The translations under genes and the position numbers were made by a program. Below are positions 7,461 through 14,646 of a stretch of 20,252 nt of DNA, piece by piece. Numbering within the stretch: the first letter of the stretch is position 1; each line of letters opens with the position of its first letter. The notes under the pieces are model-generated. The model worked only from the letters and a program-made list of their open reading frames with translations. It had not been told where the DNA came from and made no database searches. The DNA comes from Pseudomonadota bacterium. Lineage in GTDB: Bacteria > Pseudomonadota > Alphaproteobacteria > Rhodobacterales > Rhodobacteraceae. The stretch spans positions 1 to 20,252 of the forward strand of contig JAQCLA010000015.1 in assembly GCA_027592105.1 (NCBI GenBank), given 5' to 3'.

Positions 7461-8287
7461 ACGCCTATAACTTCGCCTATCTTGACGAACAGACCAAGCG
7501 GATGATCCGCCGCGCCATCCTCAAGGGTGTAGCCGTGCCGGGCTATCAGGTGCCCTTCGCCTCGCGCGAGATGCCCATGCCCTATGGTTGGGGCACGGGC
7601 GGGGTGCAGGTAACGGCCGCCTGTCTGACGCCCGAAGATACGCTCAAGGTGATCGACCAAGGGGCGGACGACACCACCAATGCGGTGTCGATCCGCAAGT
7701 TTTTCGAGAAAACCGCGGGCGTCGCCGTCACCGAAAAGACGGGTGAGGCCACGATTATCCAGACCCGCCACCGTATCCCCGAACAAACGCTGACCGAGGA
7801 TCAGATCCTCGTCTATCAAGTCCCGATCCCCGAGCCGCTGCGGTTCTTGGAACCCTCCGAGGTTGAGACGCGCAAGATGCATGCGCTGGAAGATTACGGG
7901 TTGATGCATGTGAAGCTCTACGAAGATATCGCCCGCCATGGCGAGATCGCGACGGCCTATGCCTATCCGGTCAAGGTCGAGGGGCGCTACGTGATGGACC
8001 CATCGCCCATCCCGAAATTCGACAATCCCAAACTGGAATCGGCGGCCTTGCAGCTTTTCGGGGCAGGGCGCGAGCAGCGCATCTATGCGGTGCCGCCCTA
8101 CACAAAGGTCGTGAGCCTCGATTTCGACGATTACCCGTTTGATCCGTCAAAGCCCGCCCATCCTTGCGCGCTTTGCGGGGCTGAGGACAGCTATCTCGAC
8201 GAGGTGATCACCGATGATGCAGGCAGCCGGATGTTTGTGTGTTCCGACACCGATTACTGCGCCGGGCGGCGCGGGGATGGCGCGTGA
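7457..8287 (+). CDS. phnJ: Radical SAM C-P lyase PhnJ
   Basis: The 276-residue enzyme that cleaves the carbon-phosphorus bond of alpha-D-ribose 1-methylphosphonate 5-phosphate, giving methane (or the matching alkane) and 5-phosphoribosyl 1,2-cyclic phosphate. The unusual C-terminal cluster motif is intact: C237-x2-C240-x21-C262 binds the 4Fe-4S cluster and C268 corresponds to the catalytic thiyl-radical cysteine (E. coli 241, 244, 266, 272). The N-terminal FAYLDEQTKRMIRRA and PYGWGTGGVQ segments also match. It overlaps phnI by 4 bp and is followed by a 174-bp gap before phnK that contains four palindromes. Confidence 0.98.
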   Translation: MNAYNFAYLDEQTKRMIRRAILKGVAVPGYQVPFASREMPMPYGWGTGGVQVTAACLTPEDTLKVIDQGADDTTNAVSIRKFFEKTAGVAVTEKTGEATIIQTRHRIPEQTLTEDQILVYQVPIPEPLRFLEPSEVETRKMHALEDYGLMHVKLYEDIARHGEIATAYAYPVKVEGRYVMDPSPIPKFDNPKLESAALQLFGAGREQRIYAVPPYTKVVSLDFDDYPFDPSKPAHPCALCGAEDSYLDEVITDDAGSRMFVCSDTDYCAGRRGDGA

Positions 8288-8292
8288 GGGGG

Positions 8293-8382
8293 GCGAAAAA
8301 CATGCGTTTTTCGCAGCGGAAATCTCGAGATTTCCGTCTGGGAAAACTGTTGTTTTCCCCGTCGTTTTGCGCGCGCAAAACG
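8293..8382. repeat. Cluster of four consecutive palindromes between phnJ and phnK
   Basis: Ninety bases hold four back-to-back inverted repeats. The first is GCGAAAAAC/GTTTTTCGC at 8293-8314 with a 4-nt loop. The second is a perfect 20-bp palindrome at 8317-8336 centred on CTCGAG. The third is GGGAAAAC/GTTTTCCC at 8340-8359 with a TGTT loop. The fourth is a perfect 20-bp palindrome at 8363-8382 with core TTTTGCGCGCGCAAAA. Gaps between them are 2-3 bases. The arms share an A-tract/T-tract style but differ in sequence. As RNA they would form a row of hairpins separating phnGHIJ from phnK; as DNA they look like a composite palindromic intergenic element. No gene fits in the 174-bp gap. Confidence 0.85.
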
Positions 8383-8427
8383 CCTGCCGTGCTGACTGGA
8401 CGGCTTGCGGAGTGCAATCGCTTGGCC

Positions 8428-8453
8428 TGCGTATTTTTGGAAAGATGAAGGGG
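8428..8453 (+). repeat. Copy 2 of the recurring TGCGTATTTT... motif, carrying the phnK ribosome binding site
   Basis: TGCGTATTTTTGGAAAGATG continuing into AAGGGG lies 8 bp before phnK. Its purine-rich tail, together with GGGAGGG at 8451-8457, provides the Shine-Dalgarno for ATG 8462. It is the closest match to the copy at 4489. Confidence 0.6.
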
Positions 8454-8461
8454 AGGGACGC

Positions 8462-9232
8462 ATGACACCGCTTTTGAACGTGCAAGGGCTGACCAAGCGC
8501 TATGGCGGCCGGATCGGCTGTGCGGATGTGTCTTTCCAACTTTATCCCGGCGAGGTTTTGGGGATCGTGGGCGAAAGCGGATCGGGCAAATCGACCTTGC
8601 TCAATTGTCTGGCCGGTCATCTCGCCCCTGATGCGGGAGAGGTGATTTTCGACACGCGCAGTGATGGTCCGCGCGATGTTCTGACCATGTCAGAACCCGA
8701 GCGGCGGATGCTCGGGCGCACTGATTGGGCCTTTGTGCATCAAAACCCGCGCGATGGCTTGCGCATGCGGATTTCGGCAGGCGGCAATGTGGGTGAGCGG
8801 CTGATGGCAGTGGGTGCGCATCACTATGGTGCGATCCGCGAGAAAGCCACCGATTGGCTTGGCCGGGTGGAGATCAGCGCGGCGCGCATCGACGACCGCC
8901 CCAGCGCCTTTTCGGGCGGCATGCAGCAGCGGCTTCAGATCGCGCGCAATCTGGTGACGGGTCCGCGTCTGGTGTTCATGGATGAGCCGACGGGCGGTCT
9001 TGATGTCAGCGTGCAGGCGCGGCTTCTGGATCTGATCCGGGGGCTGGTGCGGCGGATGGGGTTGTCGGCCATCGTGGTCACGCATGATTTGGCTGTGGTG
9101 CGGCTTTTGGCGGATCGGCTGATGGTGATGAAGGATGGCCATGTCATCGAGACGGGGCTGACCGATCAGGTGCTTGATGATCCGCAAGCCCCCTATACCC
9201 AGCTTCTTGTCAGCTCTGTCTTGCAGGTGTGA
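8462..9232 (+). CDS. phnK: C-P lyase ABC-type ATPase subunit PhnK
   Basis: A 256-residue ABC ATPase (E. coli PhnK 252). It is not a transporter subunit: PhnK docks on the PhnGHIJ core complex. Walker A GESGSGKS starts at 37, Q94 marks the Q-loop, the signature SGGMQQR begins at 141, Walker B ends with D164-E165 (FMDEPTGGLD) and the H-loop histidine is H198 (VTHDL). The ATG at 8462 is chosen because GGGAGGG lies just upstream; an in-frame extension to 8405 would run through the intergenic repeat and encodes no family residues. It is the first gene after the palindrome cluster and is followed by phnL after 4 bp. Confidence 0.95.
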   Translation: MTPLLNVQGLTKRYGGRIGCADVSFQLYPGEVLGIVGESGSGKSTLLNCLAGHLAPDAGEVIFDTRSDGPRDVLTMSEPERRMLGRTDWAFVHQNPRDGLRMRISAGGNVGERLMAVGAHHYGAIREKATDWLGRVEISAARIDDRPSAFSGGMQQRLQIARNLVTGPRLVFMDEPTGGLDVSVQARLLDLIRGLVRRMGLSAIVVTHDLAVVRLLADRLMVMKDGHVIETGLTDQVLDDPQAPYTQLLVSSVLQV

Positions 9233-9236
9233 TGCG

Positions 9237-9926
9237 ATGATCCCCATGATCCATGTCGAAAACCTTGCGAAGAATTTCGTGCTGCACAATCAGGGCAGCG
9301 TGGCGATCCCGGTTCTGGCCGGCGCCTCATTCGCGGTCGCGCCCGGCGAATGCGTGGCCTTGATCGGCGAAAGCGGGGCGGGCAAATCCACCGTCATGCG
9401 CATCCTTTATGGCAACTACCTGGCCCAAGGGGGGACGGTGCGGATCGGCGGGCTTGATATCACGCAAGCCGAGCCGCGCGAAATCTTGGCGCTCAGGCGC
9501 GAGACCTTGGGCTATGTCAGTCAATTCCTGCGGGTGGTGCCGCGTGTGCCGACACTAGAGGTGGTGGCCGAGCCACTTCTGGCGCTGGGCCGCCCCGAGG
9601 ACGAGGCCATGGCACGCGCGCGCGATCTGCTCACGCGGCTGCGCATCCCCGAGCGGCTTTGGGCGCTTTCGCCCACCACATTCTCGGGCGGTGAGCAGCA
9701 GCGCGTCAACATCGCGCGCGGCTTTGCTCATCGTTATCCTGCGCTTTTGCTCGATGAGCCGACCGCAAGCCTTGATGCCACCAATCGCGAAACGGTGTTG
9801 CACCTGATCGAAGAGGCCAAGGCGGGCGGCGCGGCCATCGTCGGCATCTTTCATGATCTGGAGGCACGCGCGCGTGTTGCCGACCGCGAGATCGATGTGA
9901 CGGAATTCACCCCGAGGCTGACATGA
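9237..9926 (+). CDS. phnL: C-P lyase ABC-type ATPase subunit PhnL
   Basis: A 229-residue ABC ATPase (E. coli PhnL 226) needed with PhnGHI for formation of the ribosyl phosphonate triphosphate. Walker A GESGAGKS starts at 44, the signature FSGGEQQRVNIARG lies near 139, Walker B is LLLDEPTASLD and the H-loop His is H206 (IFHDLEARARV). The start at 9237 fits the family and lies 4 bp after phnK; ATG 9246 (MIHVENL) is an alternative, and the longer in-frame reading from 9174 is rejected because it lies inside phnK. Its end overlaps phnN by 4 bp. Confidence 0.94.
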   Translation: MIPMIHVENLAKNFVLHNQGSVAIPVLAGASFAVAPGECVALIGESGAGKSTVMRILYGNYLAQGGTVRIGGLDITQAEPREILALRRETLGYVSQFLRVVPRVPTLEVVAEPLLALGRPEDEAMARARDLLTRLRIPERLWALSPTTFSGGEQQRVNIARGFAHRYPALLLDEPTASLDATNRETVLHLIEEAKAGGAAIVGIFHDLEARARVADREIDVTEFTPRLT

Positions 9927-10468
9927 CCAAGGGGCGCTTCATCGCCGTGGTCGGCCCATCCGGTGTGGGCAAGGACAGCGTGATGGCGGGGCTTTGTGCG
10001 GCGCGGCCTGATCTGATGCGGGTGCGGCGCGTGATCACGCGCGCGCCTGATGCCGGTGGCGAGGATTACGAGGCGGTGAGCCCCGCACTCTTTGCCGCGC
10101 GCGCGGCGGGCGGTGATTTCGCGCTGCATTGGCAAGCCCATGGGCTGAGCTATGGCATTCCGCGCAGCACGCAAGATGTGTTGCATCGGGGGCAAGATGC
10201 GCTTGCGAACCTGTCGCGCGGCATGTTGGTGCGCGCGGCACAGGTATTTGGCACGCTCACCGTGCTGCATGTTACGGCGACGCCCGAGGTGCTCGCCCAA
10301 CGCCTAGCCGCGCGCGGGCGCGAAGGAAGGGCCGAGATTGCCCGCAGGCTGGCCCGATCAGCCCCCGATTTCCCGCAAGATTTGCCGCTGGTCGAGGTCG
10401 ACAATTCCGCAGCGCTCGACCATGCCGTGCGCGCAGCCTTGGCGGCTCTCTATCCTGAAAGCCTGTAG
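9923..10468 (+). CDS. phnN: Ribose 1,5-bisphosphate phosphokinase
   Basis: A 181-residue kinase (E. coli PhnN 185) of the guanylate-kinase-like fold that phosphorylates ribose 1,5-bisphosphate with ATP to give PRPP, the last step of the C-P lyase pathway. The P-loop GPSGVGKDS is at 11-19, followed by VRRVITRAPDAGGEDYEAVS, the equivalent of the GMP-binding region. It overlaps phnL by 4 bp. Its last 19 bases overlap, tail to tail, the end of the leftward DUF1045-type gene, so rightward transcription past this point runs antisense to that gene before reaching phnM. Confidence 0.93.
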   Translation: MTKGRFIAVVGPSGVGKDSVMAGLCAARPDLMRVRRVITRAPDAGGEDYEAVSPALFAARAAGGDFALHWQAHGLSYGIPRSTQDVLHRGQDALANLSRGMLVRAAQVFGTLTVLHVTATPEVLAQRLAARGREGRAEIARRLARSAPDFPQDLPLVEVDNSAALDHAVRAALAALYPESL

Positions 10469-11136
10469 CGATGGATCAGGTGGAACAGACCCTCTTGATC
10501 CTCGCCCATCAGGCACAGGCTGTCGATGATGACGGGTTCTGGCAGCACGGGGGCGAAATGCGCGGCCAAAATCTCGCGCGTCCTTTCGGCCTCGGGCTCA
10601 GGCAGCGCGCCGCTCAGCGTGATGTGAAAGCGGAATTCCTCCATCACATAAGGATAGCCCCATTGGGTCAACAGCGCCTCTTGCCGGGGGGTAAGGCGCG
10701 ATTTGCGGCGACGGGCCAGCTCTGTCTCGGTCAGGGCTGCACGAAACGGCTCGAGGGCCGCGACCGTTTCGGCTGCAAGATGTTGCAGATCGGGGCTTGG
10801 CTGGGCCGGTACGGCGGCGATGAAGCTGCCCAAGCGTGCGATGTTGAGCGCGGGCAGTGTGACCGGGGCCAAAGCTGCACAGACATCGCGTGCGGCCTTG
10901 TCCAGACCCGTCGCATCGCAGCCCGGTGCCAGACGGAATGGCGGCTTGATCGTGGCATGCAGCCCGTATTTGCGCGGCGTGGCCGTGATGGTGCGCGCAT
11001 CTTGCGGCAGGCCGTCAAGCGCGGGTTGCGTGGCAGCTTGTCCAAGGGCGCTGTCCCAGCCCAGCCAATCGGCGCCTTTGCGGTAGAATTCCCCCTCGGG
11101 CACCATGTAAAGCGCGTAGCGTACAAATCCGATCAT
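10450..11136 (-). CDS. DUF1045 phosphonate-associated protein, 2H phosphoesterase-like
   Basis: The 228-residue protein carries two H-x-T motifs, HAT at 60-62 (YGLHATIKPPFRL) and HIT at 171-173 (FRFHITLSGALP), about 110 residues apart. This is the hallmark of the 2H phosphoesterase superfamily, whose members open cyclic phosphodiesters. It belongs to the DUF1045 family (as I recall, TIGR03223, 'putative phosphonate metabolism protein') that accompanies phn operons. ATG 11136 is chosen because AGGACGGG precedes it; an in-frame start at 11160 would add eight residues. The gene is inverted relative to its neighbours, overlaps phnN by 19 bp and starts 26 bp from phnM. Since no phnP is present, it may open 5-phosphoribosyl 1,2-cyclic phosphate; this is inference. 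Confidence 0.88.
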   Translation of the reverse strand: MIGFVRYALYMVPEGEFYRKGADWLGWDSALGQAATQPALDGLPQDARTITATPRKYGLHATIKPPFRLAPGCDATGLDKAARDVCAALAPVTLPALNIARLGSFIAAVPAQPSPDLQHLAAETVAALEPFRAALTETELARRRKSRLTPRQEALLTQWGYPYVMEEFRFHITLSGALPEPEAERTREILAAHFAPVLPEPVIIDSLCLMGEDQEGLFHLIHRYRLSG

Positions 11137-11162
11137 CTTTTCCCGTCCTTTACGAGGCACCT

Positions 11163-12329
11163 ATGCCCAAAGACACTGTACTGATGCCCGAGACGCTGAC
11201 CCTTGCCAATGCCCGGTTGATCTTGCCCGAGGGTGAGATGCTGGGGCGCATGACGATCACGAGCGGTGAGATTGTCGAGATCGCGGGCGGTTCTTCGGTG
11301 CCTGCGGGGGCTGTTGATTGCGGTGGCGATATCGTCGCGCCGGGGCTCGTTGAATTGCACACCGACAATCTGGAGCGGCATCTGCGGCCGCGCCCCTCGG
11401 CACATTGGCCGTTGAAGCCCGCCATTGCGGCCCATGACGCCGAGCTGGCCGCTTGTGGCATTACCACGGTCTATGACGCGATCCGTGTCGGCTCGATCGA
11501 GGGGGAGGGCGGGGTCGGCTGGTCGCGCTATGCGCGCGATTTGGCCGATGCGCTTTTGGTGATGCGGGCGGCAGGTGCGCTGAAGATCAGCCATCATATC
11601 CATCTGCGCGCCGAGATTTGTTCGGAAACTCTGATCGCGGAGCTGGAGCAATTCGGCCCCGAAGACCGGGTGGGCATCATGAGCTTGATGGATCATACGC
11701 CGGGCCAGCGCCAATTCGCCGATATCGGGCAGTATCGCACCTATATGATGGGCAAGCATGGCCTGTCGGAGGCGGTGTTCAACGCCCATGTGACGGCGCG
11801 CCAAGCCTTGGGTGAGCGGGTGCGCGCCCCCCATGAGGCAGCAGCCGTGGCCGCCGCACAGCGCATGGGCGCAGTTTTGGCCAGCCATGATGACACGCTG
11901 GTTGATCATGTTGTGCGCTCGGCCGCGCATGGGATCGCGCTGGCAGAGTTTCCCACAACCGCAGATGCCGCGCGGGCCTGTCGTCAGCATCAGATCGCGG
12001 TGATGATGGGCGCGCCCAATCTGGTGCGTGGCGGGTCGCATTCGGGCAATGTGGCAGCGGCTGATCTGGCCCAAGCGGGTCTGTTGGATATCTTGTCGTC
12101 CGATTACGTCCCCTCGGCCTTGCTTTATGGGGCGGTGATGTTGGGCGAGATCTGGGATGATCTGGCGCGCGCCATGGCGACGGTGACGGCGGCCCCCGCC
12201 CATGCGGCGGGTCTGGTCGATCGCGGGCGTCTGGCCGAAGGGATGCGCGCCGATGTGATCCGCTTCAAGCTGACCGAAGGGGTGCCTGCCTTGCGCGGGG
12301 TCTGGTCGGCGGGCGCGCGGGTGGCCTGA
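11163..12329 (+). CDS. phnM: Alpha-D-ribose 1-methylphosphonate 5-triphosphate diphosphatase (PhnM, copy 1)
   Basis: A 388-residue amidohydrolase-superfamily enzyme (E. coli PhnM 378) that removes pyrophosphate from the ribosyl phosphonate triphosphate so PhnJ can act. Metal-binding and family segments are HTDNLERH at 66-73, HHIHLRAE near 144-151, LMDHTPGQRQF, ASHDDT, and MGAPNLVRGGSHSGN. ATG 11163 has GAGG about 6 bases upstream; an internal ATG at 11184 is an alternative. It is separated from phnN by the inverted DUF1045 gene, so it either depends on read-through or has its own promoter within about 26 bp or inside that gene. A paralogue lies at 13242-14396. Confidence 0.95.
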   Translation: MPKDTVLMPETLTLANARLILPEGEMLGRMTITSGEIVEIAGGSSVPAGAVDCGGDIVAPGLVELHTDNLERHLRPRPSAHWPLKPAIAAHDAELAACGITTVYDAIRVGSIEGEGGVGWSRYARDLADALLVMRAAGALKISHHIHLRAEICSETLIAELEQFGPEDRVGIMSLMDHTPGQRQFADIGQYRTYMMGKHGLSEAVFNAHVTARQALGERVRAPHEAAAVAAAQRMGAVLASHDDTLVDHVVRSAAHGIALAEFPTTADAARACRQHQIAVMMGAPNLVRGGSHSGNVAAADLAQAGLLDILSSDYVPSALLYGAVMLGEIWDDLARAMATVTAAPAHAAGLVDRGRLAEGMRADVIRFKLTEGVPALRGVWSAGARVA

Positions 12330-12371
12330 GCCGGGCATGCGCCCACCAAGCGCGCATTGGCCAAAGCGGAT

Positions 12372-12393
12372 TTGCGTATTTATGCAAAAATGA
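12372..12393 (+). repeat. Copy 3 of the recurring TGCGTATTT... motif, after phnM
   Basis: TTGCGTATTTATGCAAAAAT lies in the 79-bp gap between converging phnM and the isomerase gene. TTGCGTA and TATGCAA can pair with one G-U, so this copy could fold as a small hairpin. It is the most diverged of the three copies. Confidence 0.45.
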
Positions 12394-12408
12394 CGGCGCG
12401 GGCCCTGC

Positions 12409-13242
12409 TTAGCAAGCAAGGCCTTCACGCTCCAACCATGCCATAGCGGCGGGGATGTCGGCGCTATCGCGCAACTCCAACACCAGATGCGGGCGCTGGG
12501 GCAGGGCGGCGATGGCGGCAAAGACCGCGTGCCAATTGATCGTGCCGCGACCGGGTGGCCAATGGCGGTCGGCAAAGCCATCGGCATCTTGCAGATGGAT
12601 ATGCGACAACATCGCGCCCGCGTCATGGATGAAGTAATCAACCGGCGGCGCGCCGGTGGCGTGATGGGCGTAATGGGCATGGCCCGTATCGATCGAAAGC
12701 CGCACCGCGTCCGAGGCGAGATGCTGCGCAAGCAAGCGGCGCTGGGCGGGGTCGATATCCTCGATATTCTCGATGACCAGCGTGATACCCTCGGCCTCGG
12801 CCCGCGCGATGGCGGGGGCCAGCAGGGCTGCGACCCGCGCGATCTTGGCTTCGAAATCCGACGGGCTGTTGCCTGTGCGGGGATTGTTTCCGAAATTGAA
12901 CCAATCCCATGTGGTGAAGGGGGAATGGACCACCATCTGCACAGCACCAAGGGCGGCGGCGGCGGCCACGCCGGTCTCGAACCGGCGCGCGACGATGGGG
13001 GCGATCTCGACATCTTCCATGTCGAGGACCAGATCAATAAAAGGGCCATGGATGCCCAAACGCCCGGAAAAGCCATCAAGCTCAGCCTTGGCCGCAGCGA
13101 CGCGGGCCTGCCAATCGCCGGTCAGCACGCCGGGCAGCAAGAAATCCTGAATTTCCAGATCGCGCTGGCCCGCGATCAGCCAATCTCGGTAGCGGGGGAG
13201 GTCGGCGACCATCAAGGCCGCGCCGATTTGAATGGGTTGCAT
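12409..13242 (-). CDS. Sugar phosphate isomerase/epimerase-like TIM-barrel protein
   Basis: A 277-residue member of the xylose isomerase-like / AP-endonuclease-2 TIM-barrel family. Likely metal-binding and active-site segments are GIHGPF at 63-68, VVHSPF at 105-110, E148 in LVIENI, D175 and H178 in SIDTGHAH, HIHLQDADG from 204 and LELRDS near the end. ATG 13242 is chosen because it overlaps the stop of the upstream phnM paralogue by one base (TGATG), a clear coupling signal; an in-frame extension to 13269 would overlap that gene. The reaction is unknown. Pairing with a PhnM paralogue suggests a substrate made from a ribosyl phosphonate or a similar sugar phosphate, but this is inference. Confidence 0.85.
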   Translation of the reverse strand: MQPIQIGAALMVADLPRYRDWLIAGQRDLEIQDFLLPGVLTGDWQARVAAAKAELDGFSGRLGIHGPFIDLVLDMEDVEIAPIVARRFETGVAAAAALGAVQMVVHSPFTTWDWFNFGNNPRTGNSPSDFEAKIARVAALLAPAIARAEAEGITLVIENIEDIDPAQRRLLAQHLASDAVRLSIDTGHAHYAHHATGAPPVDYFIHDAGAMLSHIHLQDADGFADRHWPPGRGTINWHAVFAAIAALPQRPHLVLELRDSADIPAAMAWLEREGLAC

Positions 13243-14396
13243 CAATACACCTGTTTGCCTTGGCGCCATACGGCTTGGACGACGGGTTGCCCCGCGACGA
13301 CGCGGACCGCGACGAGATCGGCGCGCAAACCCTCGGCGATCCTGCCGCGATCACTCAGCCCTGCCATGCGGGCGGGCGCATCGCTGACAAGGGCGATGGC
13401 GGCAGGCAGATCGTGGGGCATGTCGGAATCAGCGGCGAGACGAAAGGCGGCATCCAGAAGCGAGCGCGGCACATAGTCCGAGGCCAGCGCATCCACCAGC
13501 CCGTGCGACAGCAACTCGGCCACCGCGATATTGCCCGATTGCGAGCCGCCGCGCAGATAGTTGGGCGCGCCCATGACGATGGACATGCCTTTCTCGCGCG
13601 CACGTTGTGCTGCCACCAGCGTGGTCGGAAACTCCGAAATCGCCATCCCCTCGGCTGCGGCTTGATCGGCTTGATCTGCGCTGCGGTCATCATGGCTCAT
13701 CACGGGAAGCGAGGCGGCGCGACTTTTGGCTACGACATGGGCGCGCACGGTTTGGCCCATGCTGCGCGAGCGGTCGAGCAGATCATCCATCATCACCCGA
13801 CCCGTGGTGGCGTCCACCTCCATCTCGTGGATCATATGGTCGAACCATTTCGCCACATCGGGGCTTTGACGGTCGCCCGGCGTATGATCCATGACCGAGA
13901 CAAGCCGGGTCAGCGGATGGGCGATCGTCGCGTCAAGCAGCGCCATTGTTTCTGGATCGGAAATCTCGCAGCGCAGGTGCAGCAGGTGATCGGCGCGGAA
14001 CACGCCCGCGGCCTGCCCTTCGGCCAAGGCGGCGACAAGCGGCTCGAGGATCTCGCGGCGCTCGGGCCGTTTCATCGAGGCACCGACCGAAAGGCTGTCG
14101 AAAACCGTCGTGGTGCCGCCCGAGATGACCACCGCATCATGGGCCATCAGGGCGGCGAGAAGCGGCCAGATCACGCCAACCCTAGGGTGGGTGTGACGCT
14201 CGACATGGTCTGTGTGCAGATCGACGATGCCGGGGATCAAGAAGGCACCGCCAAGCTCCGTGCCTGCGCGGGCCGGACCAATGCCCGCGATCAACCCATC
14301 TTCGATCCGCAGCGCGCCCTCGACAATTCCGCGCGGGGTAACGATGCGCGCATCACTGAGGGTAAGGCTTGGGGCGGGGTTGGTATCGAGCATCAT
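13242..14396 (-). CDS. phnM: PhnM-family amidohydrolase (copy 2, paralogue)
   Basis: A 384-residue paralogue of the phnM product at 11163-12329 with the same motif order: HTDHVERH at 61-68, HLLHLRCE, VMDHTPGDRQ, MSHDDR and MGAPNYLRGGSQSGN. All visible metal-binding positions are kept, so it should be an active phosphohydrolase. Substrate-side positions differ from copy 1, for example HTDHVERHTHPRVGVIWP against HTDNLERHLRPRPSAHWP. ATG 14396 or the adjacent ATG 14393 is the start, preceded by AGGAG; the long open reading beyond it is not family-like. It is first in a two-gene leftward unit with the isomerase-like gene and has its own PHO-box-like array upstream. It may be redundant with copy 1 or act on another substrate. 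Confidence 0.92.
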   Translation of the reverse strand: MMLDTNPAPSLTLSDARIVTPRGIVEGALRIEDGLIAGIGPARAGTELGGAFLIPGIVDLHTDHVERHTHPRVGVIWPLLAALMAHDAVVISGGTTTVFDSLSVGASMKRPERREILEPLVAALAEGQAAGVFRADHLLHLRCEISDPETMALLDATIAHPLTRLVSVMDHTPGDRQSPDVAKWFDHMIHEMEVDATTGRVMMDDLLDRSRSMGQTVRAHVVAKSRAASLPVMSHDDRSADQADQAAAEGMAISEFPTTLVAAQRAREKGMSIVMGAPNYLRGGSQSGNIAVAELLSHGLVDALASDYVPRSLLDAAFRLAADSDMPHDLPAAIALVSDAPARMAGLSDRGRIAEGLRADLVAVRVVAGQPVVQAVWRQGKQVY

Positions 14397-14429
14397 GAAC
14401 TCCTGTCTTCGCCGCTCTGTGGAGGGTGT

Positions 14430-14473
14430 ATCTGTAACAGATTGATATCGGCGCAATGATCGTTTTGTGACAC
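14430..14473 (-). promoter_or_regulatory. PHO-box-like array driving phnM2 and the isomerase gene
   Basis: Read on the minus strand there are four contiguous 11-bp units: GTGTCAC-aaaa, CGATCAT-tgcg, CCGATAT-caat, CTGTTAC-agat. The first and fourth are one mismatch from CTGTCAC and the phase is exactly 11. The array ends 33 bp before the phnM2 ATG. Confidence 0.55.
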
Positions 14474-14602
14474 CGCGCGGTACCATCAGCCAGAGCGGGA
14501 ATCGCGCGCGCCACTGCTGCGCGAGACGGGCCGATTTATTCCCGTCTGTGCAGGGCAAATGTGCGGATCGCCGCCGTCACCGCGCGCCCAATCCGACAGG
14601 CT

Positions 14603-14646
14603 TTGTCATCAATTCTTCATGTATGCGTCATGTTAGCCTTACAAAA
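14603..14646 (+). promoter_or_regulatory. PHO-box-like array upstream of phnC1
   Basis: Four contiguous 11-bp units are seen: TTGTCAT-caat, TCTTCAT-gtat, GCGTCAT-gtta, GCCTTAC-aaaa. Three of the four 7-mers end in TCAT, as in the CTGTCAT consensus of PhoB boxes. The array lies 106 bp upstream of the phnC1 ATG, leaving a leader with GC hairpins. Confidence 0.65.

Noticed and set aside
8293..8382. CRISPR array
   Set aside because: The repeats are palindromes of differing sequence with 2-3 base gaps; there are no identical direct repeats or spacers.
8405..8461. N-terminal extension of phnK to an earlier ATG
   Set aside because: It would be encoded by the intergenic motif and has no ribosome binding site, whereas ATG 8462 has a strong one and fits the family length.
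11133..13079. 648-codon leftward open frame across phnM and the isomerase gene
   Set aside because: It is low-complexity shadow translation (His, Pro, Arg rich) antisense or out of frame to two well-recognised genes, a common artefact of high-GC codon bias.
13260..14459. 399-codon rightward open frame opposite phnM2
   Set aside because: It is antisense to a clear PhnM paralogue with conserved motifs; the translation resembles no family.
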